DNA of 64,000 nucleotides from Nitrosomonas sp. (lineage in GTDB: Bacteria > Pseudomonadota > Gammaproteobacteria > Burkholderiales > Nitrosomonadaceae). This document shows positions 16,410-25,601 of this stretch, one piece after another. The notes under the pieces were generated by a model, which made no database searches, was not told where the DNA came from, and saw only the letters and a program-made list of their open reading frames with translations. The stretch covers positions 434,001-498,000 of the forward strand of contig JAMWZW010000001.1 in assembly GCA_024281995.1 (NCBI GenBank), given 5' to 3'. Positions within the stretch are counted from its first letter, which is position 1. The number at the start of each line of letters is the position of its first letter. The position numbers and the translations under genes were made by a program.

Positions 16410-18671
16410 ATGTCAGTAAATGATGAGAAGAATATCCCTTCCGATCAGAATTTGTTTCATCAAATTATTACTCCAGCCAGTTATTTTGACCTGACTAATG
16501 AAGAACAGGGAAGAATTCTTCAGTTTCAACAGGAAGTTCTCGAACTAGTGGTATTGGGAAATAACTATAAAGAGATTTGTGAGAAAGTTTGCCTATTGAT
16601 CGAGCGGCTTTTAGAAGATGCCGTTGCGACAGTTATGTTATTGGATAAAGAAAAACAATGCATGAATGTATTTGCTGCACCGAGTGTTCCGGAAGAATGT
16701 ATCGCTCAACTCAATGGGTTGCGTCCGGGGCCGGATACTGGATCTTGCGGCAATGCGGTTTTTCGTCAAGAAGCGGTTTTTATCGAAAGTACGCTTGATG
16801 ACCCGCGCTGGCATAGTATCCGGCAATTGGCTGTTGATTTTAATATCTTATCCTGCTGGTCGATGCCGGTGCGAAGCAAAGGGGGGGAGTGCATCGGGTC
16901 GTTTGCATTATCCAGTTTTGTGCATCGTTTACCCAATACCTATCACCGTAAGCTATTGGAGATTGGATCGTTCATTATCGGAATTGCGCTTGAACAGCAA
17001 AAAATGAATGAACAGTTGAATCTCTCCAGTAAGGTTTTTGAAAATAGCACCGAGGCTATTCTGATTACTGATGCAAACAAAGTGATCATTGCCATCAATA
17101 AGGCGTTGAATATATTGACGGGCTATACGGAAAAGGACGTAATGGGGAAGTCCGTATCGATCGTGATGTCAAAGAGACACAGCGCCAGGTTTTTTCAGAA
17201 AATTTGGACGAGTGTTAAGCAATTTAATCATTGGCAGGGTGAAATTTGGAACAAAGATAAGCACAAACGGGAATATCCGGCGTGGTTTAGTATTACAGCG
17301 GTGCGTAGTCAAGATGATTCGATAAGTTATTATTTGATTAATTTTTCTGATATCACCGACAAAAAAAGATCAGATGAGATTATATGGCGTCAGGCTAATT
17401 ATGATTCTTTGACCGGCTTACCCAATCGCAACATGTTTTACGATCGACTAAATCAAAATATTAAGAGTTCGGCGCGGCTGGGGACACAATTGGCTGTCTT
17501 ATTTATTGATCTAGATCGCTTTAAAGAAGTGAATGATTCATTTGGACACAGCGTTGGCGACGCGTTGCTCGTGGAAGCGGCAAATCGGCTTAACAGCTGT
17601 GTTCGAGAAACAGACACTGTAGCTCGCTTAGGTGGTGATGAATTTACCATTATTTTGAGTGGTATCCATGATCAACGATCGACTGAAATTATTATTCAAA
17701 CGATTTTGCTAGAGTTGGTTAAACCGTTTCACTTAGGTGCAAAGCTGGCCTATGTTTCTGCGAGTATCGGTGTTACTTATTTTCCTGATGACGCGAATAG
17801 TGTGGATTTGTTGATGAAGAATGCTGATCAGGCAATGTATGCGGCTAAGAATAATGGGCGTAATTGTTGGAGTAATTTTACGTCGAATATGCGAGTAGCG
17901 ACAAAAATTCGTTCTAAGACTGCTTATGAATTGCGATCAGCATTGAGAGATCACCAGCTATTTTTACTGTATCAACCAATTGTGGAGCTGGTAAGCGGTA
18001 GCGTTTATAAAGCCGAAGCGTTGATTCGTTGGCAACATCCGGAACGAGGAACGATTTTTCCAGACGAATTTATTAGCATTGCAGAAGAGAGCAATCTGAT
18101 CACAGATATTGGTGACTGGGTATTCAAGCAAGCTATCGATCAAGTTATGGCGTGGCAAGAAAATTTCAATATCGGCTTTCAAATCAGCATCAATAAATCG
18201 CCTAAACAATTCATCAGCAAAATGAGTGATTGGGTGAATTATTTGCATGGACATGGCGTCAGCGGACAAAGCATTGTCGTTGAGATTACCGAGAATTTGC
18301 TGCTCGATGCTCATGAATTGGTTGTAAAGCAATTGTTAAATTTCCGCGATGCGGGTGTACAGGTGGCGATAGACGATTTTGGTACGGGCTATTCGTCACT
18401 ATCCTATTTAAAAAAATTCGATATCGACTATCTCAAGATTGATCAATCGTTTGTTGCTAACTTGGATAGTGAATCCAATGATAGGATATTGTGCGAAGCT
18501 ATTATTACCATGGCGCACCGATTGGGTATGAAAGTTATTGCGGAAGGGGTGGAAACTGCTTCGCAAAAGGAACTATTAATGTCGATGGGTTGTGATTATG
18601 GTCAAGGCTATTTTTTCAGCAAGCCACTGTCGGCAGAACGGTTTGAAGCTTTCATTCAATGTCGGGATTAA
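16410..18671 (+). CDS. GAF-PAS-GGDEF-EAL c-di-GMP signalling protein
   Basis: 753 residues. GAF about 45-195 (GLRPGPDTGSCGNAVF), PAS about 205-325 (VFENSTEAILITDANKVIIAIN), GGDEF about 330-500 with intact GGDEF at 408-412, and EAL about 515-750 with EAL at 536-538, DDFGTGYSSLSYLK, IAEGVET and GQGYFFSKPL. Both catalytic sets look intact, so the protein could make or break c-di-GMP (to pGpG) depending on signals; bifunctional proteins often favour one. No membrane segment, so cytoplasmic. Monocistronic, with a terminator-like stem after it. Confidence 0.92.
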   Translation: MSVNDEKNIPSDQNLFHQIITPASYFDLTNEEQGRILQFQQEVLELVVLGNNYKEICEKVCLLIERLLEDAVATVMLLDKEKQCMNVFAAPSVPEECIAQLNGLRPGPDTGSCGNAVFRQEAVFIESTLDDPRWHSIRQLAVDFNILSCWSMPVRSKGGECIGSFALSSFVHRLPNTYHRKLLEIGSFIIGIALEQQKMNEQLNLSSKVFENSTEAILITDANKVIIAINKALNILTGYTEKDVMGKSVSIVMSKRHSARFFQKIWTSVKQFNHWQGEIWNKDKHKREYPAWFSITAVRSQDDSISYYLINFSDITDKKRSDEIIWRQANYDSLTGLPNRNMFYDRLNQNIKSSARLGTQLAVLFIDLDRFKEVNDSFGHSVGDALLVEAANRLNSCVRETDTVARLGGDEFTIILSGIHDQRSTEIIIQTILLELVKPFHLGAKLAYVSASIGVTYFPDDANSVDLLMKNADQAMYAAKNNGRNCWSNFTSNMRVATKIRSKTAYELRSALRDHQLFLLYQPIVELVSGSVYKAEALIRWQHPERGTIFPDEFISIAEESNLITDIGDWVFKQAIDQVMAWQENFNIGFQISINKSPKQFISKMSDWVNYLHGHGVSGQSIVVEITENLLLDAHELVVKQLLNFRDAGVQVAIDDFGTGYSSLSYLKKFDIDYLKIDQSFVANLDSESNDRILCEAIITMAHRLGMKVIAEGVETASQKELLMSMGCDYGQGYFFSKPLSAERFEAFIQCRD

Positions 18672-18717
18672 ATAAGCGCTTGATTTATCATTGGCCGATA
18701 AGTTTTGAATTTGTTAG

Positions 18718-18746
18718 AAAAGGGATTTTAAAATCTTTTCCCTTTT
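18718..18746 (+). terminator. Rho-independent terminator
   Basis: AAAAGGG ... CCCTTTT stem with internal AT-rich pairing, followed by TATATTTT, 46 bp after the stop of the GGDEF-EAL gene. Confidence 0.6.
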
Positions 18747-18828
18747 ATATTTTCTCAGAAGTAAGTATTCTATTAGCCGAGCAGTAAAAGTAAAAGAATA
18801 TTACAGTTAAAAAATGGAGGTTTTTTAG

Positions 18829-19878
18829 ATGAAGATATTGTTATTTTTTGCCCTAATGTTAAGTTCGTATGCTTTTGCGCAAAGTGGGCATGATCATCAG
18901 AATAAAACACAAAGCAGTGGTGATCACCATAGCGAAATGCATGATGGCGATCATCATGGCGGAGGAATGCATGGTGGTCATCACAAATTAGATAAAGCGA
19001 CATTAAAACACTTTTTCGAACCATTACCGGACTCTATTATCGACGAAACAAAAAATGCAGCATTAATTAAGCTTGGTAAGAAACTGTATTTGGATCCAAT
19101 CCTCTCAGTGAACGATAAAATTTCCTGCAATTCCTGCCACCGTCTGGATAATTTTGGTGTAGATAGCCAAGCAACATCACCCGGACATGAAGGCAAACGT
19201 GGCGGTAGGAATTCTCCAACCACGTTTAATGCGGCTTTACACATCGCCCAATTTTGGGATGGACGTGCAAAAGATGTCGAAGAACAGGCATTGGGGCCAA
19301 TTTTGAATCCCATTGAGATGGGCATGAAAGCTGACACTGACGTTATCGACAAACTGAAAAAAGTGGACGAATATAAAGCAATGTTCGCTGAAGCATTTAA
19401 AGGTGAAAAAGATCCTATTATGTACACTAATGTAGGTAAAGCTATTGGAGCCTTTGAACGTACGCTTCTAACGCCTTCCCGTTTTGATGATTATCTCAAA
19501 GGTGATGAGAAAGCGTTGAACGATGCTGAAAAAAGAGGTTTGCAAAAATTCGTCAACATGGGATGTGCCAATTGTCATAACGGTGTAGCGATAGGCGGTA
19601 ATTCCTACAAAAAAATCGGTTTAGTTGAGCCGTATGAAACCAAAGATATGGGACGCTTTGCGGTAACAGGACTCGAAACTGACAAAAAAGTATTCAAAGT
19701 TCCAAGTCTTAGAAATATTGCTAAAACAGCACCCTATTTTCACGACGGTTCTGTTGCAACCCTAGACGAAGCCATTCGCGAAATGGCAGAACATCAACTG
19801 GGTCGTGAAGTTGGGCCAGGATTTGTTGATGATGTCAAAGCATTTCTGGGATCTTTAACCGGAAAACTTAAAGAGTAG
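18829..19878 (+). CDS. Diheme cytochrome c peroxidase (MauG/CcpA family), His-rich N-terminus
   Basis: 349 residues. Signal peptide (residues 1-17, ending YAFAQ), then an unusual 35-residue linker rich in His/Asp/Gly (HDH, DHH, DGDHHGGGMHGGHH), then the peroxidase: high-spin haem motif CNSCH (100-104), second haem motif CANCH (246-250), NPIEMGM and PYFHDGS. These periplasmic enzymes reduce H2O2 with electrons from small cytochromes. TGGAGG upstream supports the start. A UUCG-loop hairpin follows the stop. The His-rich stretch suggests metal binding. Confidence 0.92.
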   Translation: MKILLFFALMLSSYAFAQSGHDHQNKTQSSGDHHSEMHDGDHHGGGMHGGHHKLDKATLKHFFEPLPDSIIDETKNAALIKLGKKLYLDPILSVNDKISCNSCHRLDNFGVDSQATSPGHEGKRGGRNSPTTFNAALHIAQFWDGRAKDVEEQALGPILNPIEMGMKADTDVIDKLKKVDEYKAMFAEAFKGEKDPIMYTNVGKAIGAFERTLLTPSRFDDYLKGDEKALNDAEKRGLQKFVNMGCANCHNGVAIGGNSYKKIGLVEPYETKDMGRFAVTGLETDKKVFKVPSLRNIAKTAPYFHDGSVATLDEAIREMAEHQLGREVGPGFVDDVKAFLGSLTGKLKE

Positions 19879-19895
19879 ATAAACTTACTTTTTAA

Positions 19896-19923
19896 TAACG
19901 CTACTACTTCGGTAGTAGCGTTA
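19896..19923 (+). terminator. 12-bp stem with UUCG tetraloop after the peroxidase gene
   Basis: TAACGCTACTAC-TTCG-GTAGTAGCGTTA is a perfect 12-bp stem closed by the extra-stable C(UUCG)G loop, 18 bp after the stop. No T-run follows on the plus strand, so it may act as an RNA-protecting 3' hairpin as much as a terminator. Confidence 0.65.
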
Positions 19924-19990
19924 GCCGTAAGCAATATTTTGATTTGCTGATTCCCGATACCAGAAAACTTGTTAAAGCAAGGGAATGACG

Positions 19991-20422
19991 ATGAAACTTG
20001 TAACGATAGTGATGATTGGATTGATGGTATTGGGAGTTTCTGCGTGTTCTAGCATGAAGCCAATTTTATATCCCAATCCACATTTTCAGTCGGTCGGAAA
20101 AGAAGTGGCAGACCAAGATATCGAAGCTTGCAAGCAGATGGCAGAATCCTCTGGTGCTAACGAAAGTGGTGGAAAAGCAGGTAATGTTGCGACCAGTACG
20201 GCAATGGGTGCTGGGGTCGGTGCAGCCAGTGGCGCAGTTGGCGGAGCAATTTACGGCGCGGCGGGACAGGGATCCATTATTGGAGCGGCCAGTGGGGCGG
20301 TAGCGGGGTTGCTGAGAGGAATTTTGTTCTCAGCAAGACCTTCGCAGCCTAATCAGGCCTATGCAAATTTTGTAGCCCGCTGCTTACAAGATAAAGGTTA
20401 CGAAGTTACTGGTTGGCAGTAA
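19991..20422 (+). CDS. Glycine-zipper outer-membrane lipoprotein
   Basis: 143 residues from the ATG at 19991, which is better spaced from AAGGGA than the ATG at 19985. Lipobox VSAC gives a lipidated Cys at about residue 19, so the protein is anchored in the envelope. The middle has a glycine-zipper segment (GAGVGAASGAVGGAIYGAAG, then GAASGAVAGLLRG), which forms packed membrane helices, and the end has YANFVARCLQDKGYEVTGWQ, a common tail of such small lipoproteins. Specific role unknown. Confidence 0.78.
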   Translation: MKLVTIVMIGLMVLGVSACSSMKPILYPNPHFQSVGKEVADQDIEACKQMAESSGANESGGKAGNVATSTAMGAGVGAASGAVGGAIYGAAGQGSIIGAASGAVAGLLRGILFSARPSQPNQAYANFVARCLQDKGYEVTGWQ

Positions 20423-20524
20423 ATATTTATGTTGCGGTTTTGAAATGCTTTAAAATTGGCAAAATGTGCCAGGCTTGAAGGTCGTTGGTTTGTTTTTGCA
20501 GTTATTACTTGAACTTGCTGTATG

Positions 20525-22288
20525 CTAATCCTCCTCTAAAGTGATTATTGTCCACTGATTCTGGTTACAAGCTTCTACTGCATGACGCTGAAGATCCCTA
20601 AGAATTTGATGGTATTCACTCGCTGCTTTTCCTTCAAATTGCGCAAGAATGTGATATTCCAGAAGAGAATAACTCGATTTTGCTAAGTAAACTGAGAGAT
20701 TCTTCAAAAAAGAGCCGTATTCTGCATGTTTAATGTTCTTTTCAATTTCGGATTTAAGTTTCTGAGGAATATGTGTTGCACTTTCTTCTTGGTGTTTGTA
20801 GTGTATCCCGAAGTCGGATTGAACAATAAATCCTAGGGAATAATTGCGAGGATTAGCAATAAAGAAATCTTCAATTGTGTATGTAATAGGCATTGTTCCG
20901 TCAGGAAGTGAAAGAACAATACTTTCCAACGTAATATTTTTAACCATCCCGTAAATATCTCCGTAAAGCATTACATAATCTCCTTTTATACAAGGAAACC
21001 AAGGTTCATCAGTTGTCACAGGGCGAGAAACGTATTTGTTTAACTCAGCTAGCGTTAGCCTCAATTTGACGTCAGGTAGTACAGGGTTTATTAAATTAGA
21101 ATAGTATTGGATGTTTTCAATGAGGAGGGGCATGCTATTATAAACGATGCATTCTCCTTCCCTTGCAGATCCTGTATTGAGTAACAAGCGGAATTCGTCG
21201 ATATAGGTGGGAAGAGAATTCTTTAGTATCCATATTATGCTGATAAGAATAATAAATGTTATTGCAATTAATAATGGATCGTCTCTCATATCTAAAACAT
21301 AGAATAAGGCACTAATAGCGAGAACTATCATAAGCAAGTGATATAGCAGATTAATGAGCCTTTGATAATAACTACGTTTTCTCTGACCTCGAGAAATAAT
21401 CCAATTAAATATCCTAAGGAAAAATAACATTAAGGCATAAACGGATATAAATGCAAAAACCGCAAGTAATAAAGTTACACCTCTACCGGCTGCAAATTCT
21501 TCTAGTTGATTAATTAGTGATGTTTCTTCTTCCGTTTTTGATTGAATCATTTCTTGCCGCTGCAGTTGGGCAATTTGCAATAGGTGGGTGAATTCTTTTA
21601 AATGATTTTTCCATTTGGATAAAATCTCATCCATTTCACGCTCGGTCGAGGAATGTAGTCCTTCTCTATTAAATTGCGAAATATGTAAAATGGCTTTATT
21701 TATTTTTTCTATTTGTTCTTGGTAAAAATTTATCTTATGGTGTAATAAGTCAAGCTTCCTTTTATTTTCAGTTAAATGATGGAGCTCAGTAATAAAAGGC
21801 TGTACTATATCTAATAAATCTTGCTGCCAATCAAAGTCCTTTTTTATAGTCGCTTCATCCGTATCTAATTCAATGCCAGCAGTGATTATCATTTCAAATG
21901 AAATTTCTTGTTCAGAGATTGCATCACGAATTGTGTCAATTTCCGCTTGAATTTTTTCTTTATTTTTCTCAGTTTTTGCAATTTCTAGTAGATCTAATTT
22001 TTTATTAATTGCTTTTTGTTGTGAACTTATATTCTCTTGAATGTCGTTAAGTTTACTCGCAGCATCGTGAGATAAATTAATATCTGAGCGATATGCAAAC
22101 ATTTTGCTATGTGTACTTTCAGCAGAAATAAATAATAAAAATATAATGATATAAATAAAAAGACTTTTACGTGCTCCAGAAAAATTGAATAAATATAATA
22201 TTATGTTTTTATTAAATAATTGTTGAATCATTCTGAGTAAATGTTGAAAGCAGTTCACAATCAATTGGAATAGAAAAAACCTTCGCAA
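20525..22288 (-). CDS. MscS-like mechanosensitive channel family membrane protein
   Basis: 587 residues as drawn, with a TTG start at 22288 preceded by GGAG; an ATG at 22231 is an alternative. Order: one hydrophobic segment (about 42-58), a long coiled-coil periplasmic-type region (about 70-265), TM segments near 272-295, 312-332 and 336-356, then the MscS beta-domain-like part (KGDYVMLYGDIYGMVKNIT, DGTMPITYTIEDFF) and a cytoplasmic tail. This layout resembles large MscS homologues with an N-terminal sensor. The pore helix glycine/alanine pattern is not clear, so gating function is unproven. AT-rich codon usage compared with neighbours. Confidence 0.65.
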   Translation of the reverse strand: MRRFFLFQLIVNCFQHLLRMIQQLFNKNIILYLFNFSGARKSLFIYIIIFLLFISAESTHSKMFAYRSDINLSHDAASKLNDIQENISSQQKAINKKLDLLEIAKTEKNKEKIQAEIDTIRDAISEQEISFEMIITAGIELDTDEATIKKDFDWQQDLLDIVQPFITELHHLTENKRKLDLLHHKINFYQEQIEKINKAILHISQFNREGLHSSTEREMDEILSKWKNHLKEFTHLLQIAQLQRQEMIQSKTEEETSLINQLEEFAAGRGVTLLLAVFAFISVYALMLFFLRIFNWIISRGQRKRSYYQRLINLLYHLLMIVLAISALFYVLDMRDDPLLIAITFIILISIIWILKNSLPTYIDEFRLLLNTGSAREGECIVYNSMPLLIENIQYYSNLINPVLPDVKLRLTLAELNKYVSRPVTTDEPWFPCIKGDYVMLYGDIYGMVKNITLESIVLSLPDGTMPITYTIEDFFIANPRNYSLGFIVQSDFGIHYKHQEESATHIPQKLKSEIEKNIKHAEYGSFLKNLSVYLAKSSYSLLEYHILAQFEGKAASEYHQILRDLQRHAVEACNQNQWTIITLEED

Positions 22289-22503
22289 AACGCTCCAGAT
22301 TTCGATAAGGCACTGTAAATTACAATCAATCTAGGTATCTGGTTTAGGAAATTTCTGTTGTGGGTACAATGTGTGACATTAAACTCTGGAATACTCATGG
22401 TAGCCTTTTCAATAGATTGATTTGAAATGTAATAATAGCATTCTATATAGTTAACTCAGTTTCTTACTGTACAAAGGTTTATTTGTCTAAACCGAATGCG
22501 CGC

Positions 22504-24489
22504 TCAAAGCATCCAGCATGAACACCCTAGCGCACCCCAGAAACCGCGCTGGTCACCGGCATCCACAGCGTCCTGATACGCGCGTCCATGGGCATGGCCG
22601 TGCACCGCGCAACTGTTTCCGCAACCGCAAGCCGTTTGAGCAAAAGGGTGTAACGCCGTTGCACCTGCTGCAGGTTTGAAATAGCCGCCGAAATGATTCA
22701 CCGGTGACCAATCCGGCATGGCTGGCGGTAGATCCGGAGAAAACCCTCTGAATTCATCGTCGCCATAAACAATACGGCCGCCAACCATTGTGAGTACAGA
22801 GACAAGCTGCCGGATTTCGTTTTCTGGAACACTGAAATAATCCGCGGACAGCACAGCGAGGTCGGCATATTGGCCAGTTTTAATTTGGCCCTTGATACCT
22901 TGTTCGTTGGAGAACCAGGTATTGGCCTGTGTATAAAGCCGCAATGCGGTTTCACGGTCGACAAGATTGGCTGCCGGATACAACGAAAGACCACCTAAAG
23001 TTTTGCCGGTAATAAGCCAATACAGCGCATTCCAAGGATCGTAACTGGCTACGCGGGTGGCGTCAGTGCCTGCGCCAACGTTCACACCCAATTCCAACAT
23101 ACGTTTATAAGGCGGTGTATGCTCTGCAGCTTGGCGGCCGTAGCGTTGCACGAAAAACTCACCCTGGTAGGCCATGCGGTGCTGGATAGCGATACCGCCA
23201 CCCAGTTTGGCGATGCGCTCGAGATTGACGTCGGTCACGGTTTCGGCGTGATCAAAGAACCAATGAATGCCATCGAATGGAATGTCACGGTTCACTTTTT
23301 CAAAAACATCCAGTGCACGCGAGATGGTTTCATTGTAAGTGGCATGCAAGCGCAAAGGCCAGCGATTGCTGACGAGAATGCGCACCACGGCTTCCAGATC
23401 ATTTTCCATGTTTGGTGCCATATCCGGGCGTGGCATACGAAAATCCTCAAAATCCGCTGCGGAAAACACCAGCATTTCACCCGCACCGTTGTGGCGATAA
23501 TAACCATCGCCGTCGCCAGGCTTCAGCATGTTGGTCCATTTGGTGAAATCCGCAATTTCTTCTCCGGGTTTCTGTGTAAATAAATTGTATGCAATTCGTA
23601 ACGTCAGCTCACCAGCTTTGTGCAAATCTTCGATGATTTTGTAATCGTCGGGATAATTCTGATAGCCGCCACCGGCATCAATTACGCTGGTCACGCCCAG
23701 GCGATTCATTTCCCGCATAAAGTGGCGCGTCGAGTTGATCTGGTAGTCATACGGCAGCTTTGGACCTCTGGCGAGTGCTGAATATAAAATCAATGCATTG
23801 GGTTCCGCCAATAGTAGACCCGTCGGTTCTCCGTTTGCATTTTTGGCAATCAATCCGCCAGGCGGGTTGGGCGTATCCCGGTTGTAACCACAGGCAAGCA
23901 GTGCCGCGCGATTAAGCAGAGCGCGGTCGTAAAGATGTAAAATAAAAACCGGGGTATCCGGCGCCACAACATTGATTTCATCAAGTGTTGGCAAGCGTTT
24001 CTCGGCAAACTGCATTTCTGTGAAACCGCCTACAACCCGTACCCACTGCGGTGCGGGCGTTCGCGCCACCTGCTCCTGCAGACGGCGCATGGCATCGGCC
24101 AACGAAGGAATGCCGTCCCAGCGCAATTCCAGGTTGTAATTAAGTCCGCCGCGAATAAGGTGTAGATGCGAATCAATCAAACCGGGAATCACACGGCGGC
24201 GGTTGAGGTCGATCACTTTTGTCTGGTCATTGGCAAAGCGCATCACTTCGTTGTCCATTCCTACCGCGATGAAATAGCCATCCGAAATAGCAGCAGCCGT
24301 GGCTTGCGGATTCTGCCGATCGAGTGTAGTGAATTGGCCGTTGCGCAATATCAGTTGCGCTTTAAGATTATCCATTGAAAGCCCTCCTGAAGGTTGAGCT
24401 GCAAGCGTGCCAGTTTTCGAAAGCAAAAAAGATGCGCCCGCTGCCTGCAAAATACGGCGCCGGCGCAAATTTATCTCACGCTCACTCAT
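22504..24489 (-). CDS. Exported amidohydrolase (amidohydrolase_3/YtcJ-like) with Cys/His-rich tail
   Basis: 661 residues. N-terminal LRRRRILQAAGASFLL is a Tat-like signal. Domain: GLIDSHLHLIRGG with metal His108/His110, mid-barrel RLHATYNE and WFFDHAETVTD, GAGTDATRVASYDPWNALYW with catalytic Asp, and the closing beta-sandwich (GQYADLAVLSADYF). Natural substrate unknown (amide or ester). The last 45 residues are unusual: ACGCGNSCAVHGHAHGRAY and a final GCSCWML, a likely metal-binding tail. GGGAGG precedes the start. Downstream member of a minus-strand group with YcaC-like, SnoaL-like and pirin genes. Confidence 0.82.
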   Translation of the reverse strand: MSEREINLRRRRILQAAGASFLLSKTGTLAAQPSGGLSMDNLKAQLILRNGQFTTLDRQNPQATAAAISDGYFIAVGMDNEVMRFANDQTKVIDLNRRRVIPGLIDSHLHLIRGGLNYNLELRWDGIPSLADAMRRLQEQVARTPAPQWVRVVGGFTEMQFAEKRLPTLDEINVVAPDTPVFILHLYDRALLNRAALLACGYNRDTPNPPGGLIAKNANGEPTGLLLAEPNALILYSALARGPKLPYDYQINSTRHFMREMNRLGVTSVIDAGGGYQNYPDDYKIIEDLHKAGELTLRIAYNLFTQKPGEEIADFTKWTNMLKPGDGDGYYRHNGAGEMLVFSAADFEDFRMPRPDMAPNMENDLEAVVRILVSNRWPLRLHATYNETISRALDVFEKVNRDIPFDGIHWFFDHAETVTDVNLERIAKLGGGIAIQHRMAYQGEFFVQRYGRQAAEHTPPYKRMLELGVNVGAGTDATRVASYDPWNALYWLITGKTLGGLSLYPAANLVDRETALRLYTQANTWFSNEQGIKGQIKTGQYADLAVLSADYFSVPENEIRQLVSVLTMVGGRIVYGDDEFRGFSPDLPPAMPDWSPVNHFGGYFKPAAGATALHPFAQTACGCGNSCAVHGHAHGRAYQDAVDAGDQRGFWGALGCSCWML

Positions 24490-24512
24490 GAAAACCGGCC
24501 TCCCGCTGTAAA

Positions 24513-24528
24513 CTTGCTTGCTTGCTTG
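24513..24528. repeat. (CTTG)4 tetranucleotide repeat
   Basis: Four CTTG units followed by CTTA, between the amidohydrolase start and the YcaC-like stop. It lies outside both reading frames, so slippage would change spacing to the amidohydrolase start only. Confidence 0.6.
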
Positions 24529-24529
24529 C

Positions 24530-25159
24530 TTACTTCTTAGTGATGGTGAAGTAACTCGTCATCAGGTTGCGATAGTTGGGCAGATAGTTGGAAAATAAAG
24601 CGCCTAAGCCTTCGATATCATTGCGCCAATCGCGGTGCAATTCACATGCCACGCCGAACCAACTCATCAACTGCACACCGGCTGCCTGCATGCGCATCCA
24701 AGCCGCGTCGCGTGTTACTTCGTTGAAAGTGCCGGACGCATCGGTAACTACGAATACTTCATAACCTTCCTCGATCGCAGATAGTGCCGGAAATGCGACA
24801 CAGACTTCGGTAACTACGCCGGCAATGATTAACTGTTTGCGGCCGGTTTTTTTGACCGCATTAACGAAATCCTCGTTGTCCCAAGCATTAATGTTGCCAG
24901 GGCGCGCAACATAAGGCGCGGTTGGGTGCATTTCCTTAATTTCCGGCACCAGCGGACCATTGGGGCCATCTTCGAAACTGGTTGTTAAAATAGTTGGCAA
25001 CTTGAAATACTTGCCACACTCTGTTAGAGCCAACACATTGTTTTTAAACTCATTCGGCGAAAAATCCTGTACCAGAGAAATCAATCCCGCTTGATGGTCT
25101 ACCAGTAATAAAACCGCATCATCTTTTGAAAGCCGGTTATATTTAAAAGTTTTGTTCAT
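24530..25159 (-). CDS. Isochorismatase-family cysteine hydrolase (YcaC-like)
   Basis: 209 residues. VLLLVDHQAGLI carries the catalytic Asp21, RPGNINAWDNEDFV is the usual YcaC segment, and AGVVTEVCVAFPAL has nucleophile Cys120. YcaC-type proteins form octamers or larger rings and their physiological substrate is unsettled. Often found with pirin and HxlR-type regulators, as here. Ribosome site GGAGAAA upstream. Cytoplasmic. Confidence 0.85.
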   Translation of the reverse strand: MNKTFKYNRLSKDDAVLLLVDHQAGLISLVQDFSPNEFKNNVLALTECGKYFKLPTILTTSFEDGPNGPLVPEIKEMHPTAPYVARPGNINAWDNEDFVNAVKKTGRKQLIIAGVVTEVCVAFPALSAIEEGYEVFVVTDASGTFNEVTRDAAWMRMQAAGVQLMSWFGVACELHRDWRNDIEGLGALFSNYLPNYRNLMTSYFTITKK

Positions 25160-25197
25160 TATTTTTCTCCTTATGCTACTGATTGTAAATTGATCAC

Positions 25198-25548
25198 TCA
25201 GTACAACGCATAAAAGCGGTCACTGACGATCTTGCCATTCTTCCAGTGCTGCACCGCTACTTGATCGAATTTCTTGTGACCGAAATCTTTATGTTTGTAT
25301 TCGTAATGCCACTCGGTCATCGTTACGTCTACTCCAACGGCGGTCGATACAATTTCCGATTTGAGCCATGCCTCAACGCCTTCGAATAGCTCGGATTCGC
25401 GCTCTTTGGCTTGTTGCAAGCCCGTTGCTACCACATCGTTTTTTTCGATAACGATGCAATCGGGATGGTAATACTTATCCATCGATTCCAAAATCTCGCC
25501 TCTCAGAATCATCTGATTAAAATCGTTGAGTTTTTCTTCTAAAGTCAT
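25198..25548 (-). CDS. SnoaL-like / NTF2-fold polyketide-cyclase-like protein
   Basis: 116 residues from the ATG at 25548 (an AGG lies upstream; a GTG at 25557 is possible). Pattern of the NTF2 fold: LEEKLNDFNQMILRGEILESMDKYYHPDCIVIE, then TEWHYEYKHKDFGHKKFDQVAVQHWKNGKIVSDRFYALY. Such small proteins bind hydrophobic ligands or act as cyclases/isomerases; no specific substrate can be named. Between YcaC-like and pirin genes with short gaps, probably one operon. Confidence 0.75.
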   Translation of the reverse strand: MTLEEKLNDFNQMILRGEILESMDKYYHPDCIVIEKNDVVATGLQQAKERESELFEGVEAWLKSEIVSTAVGVDVTMTEWHYEYKHKDFGHKKFDQVAVQHWKNGKIVSDRFYALY

Positions 25549-25601
25549 TTTGAGCACCTATATAAAATTATGATTAGTTCAGTGCATGTAATTAGCCGAG
25601 C

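Noticed and set aside
24166-24378. 70-codon frame inside the amidohydrolase
   Set aside because: Antisense to a long, well-supported gene with no features of its own.
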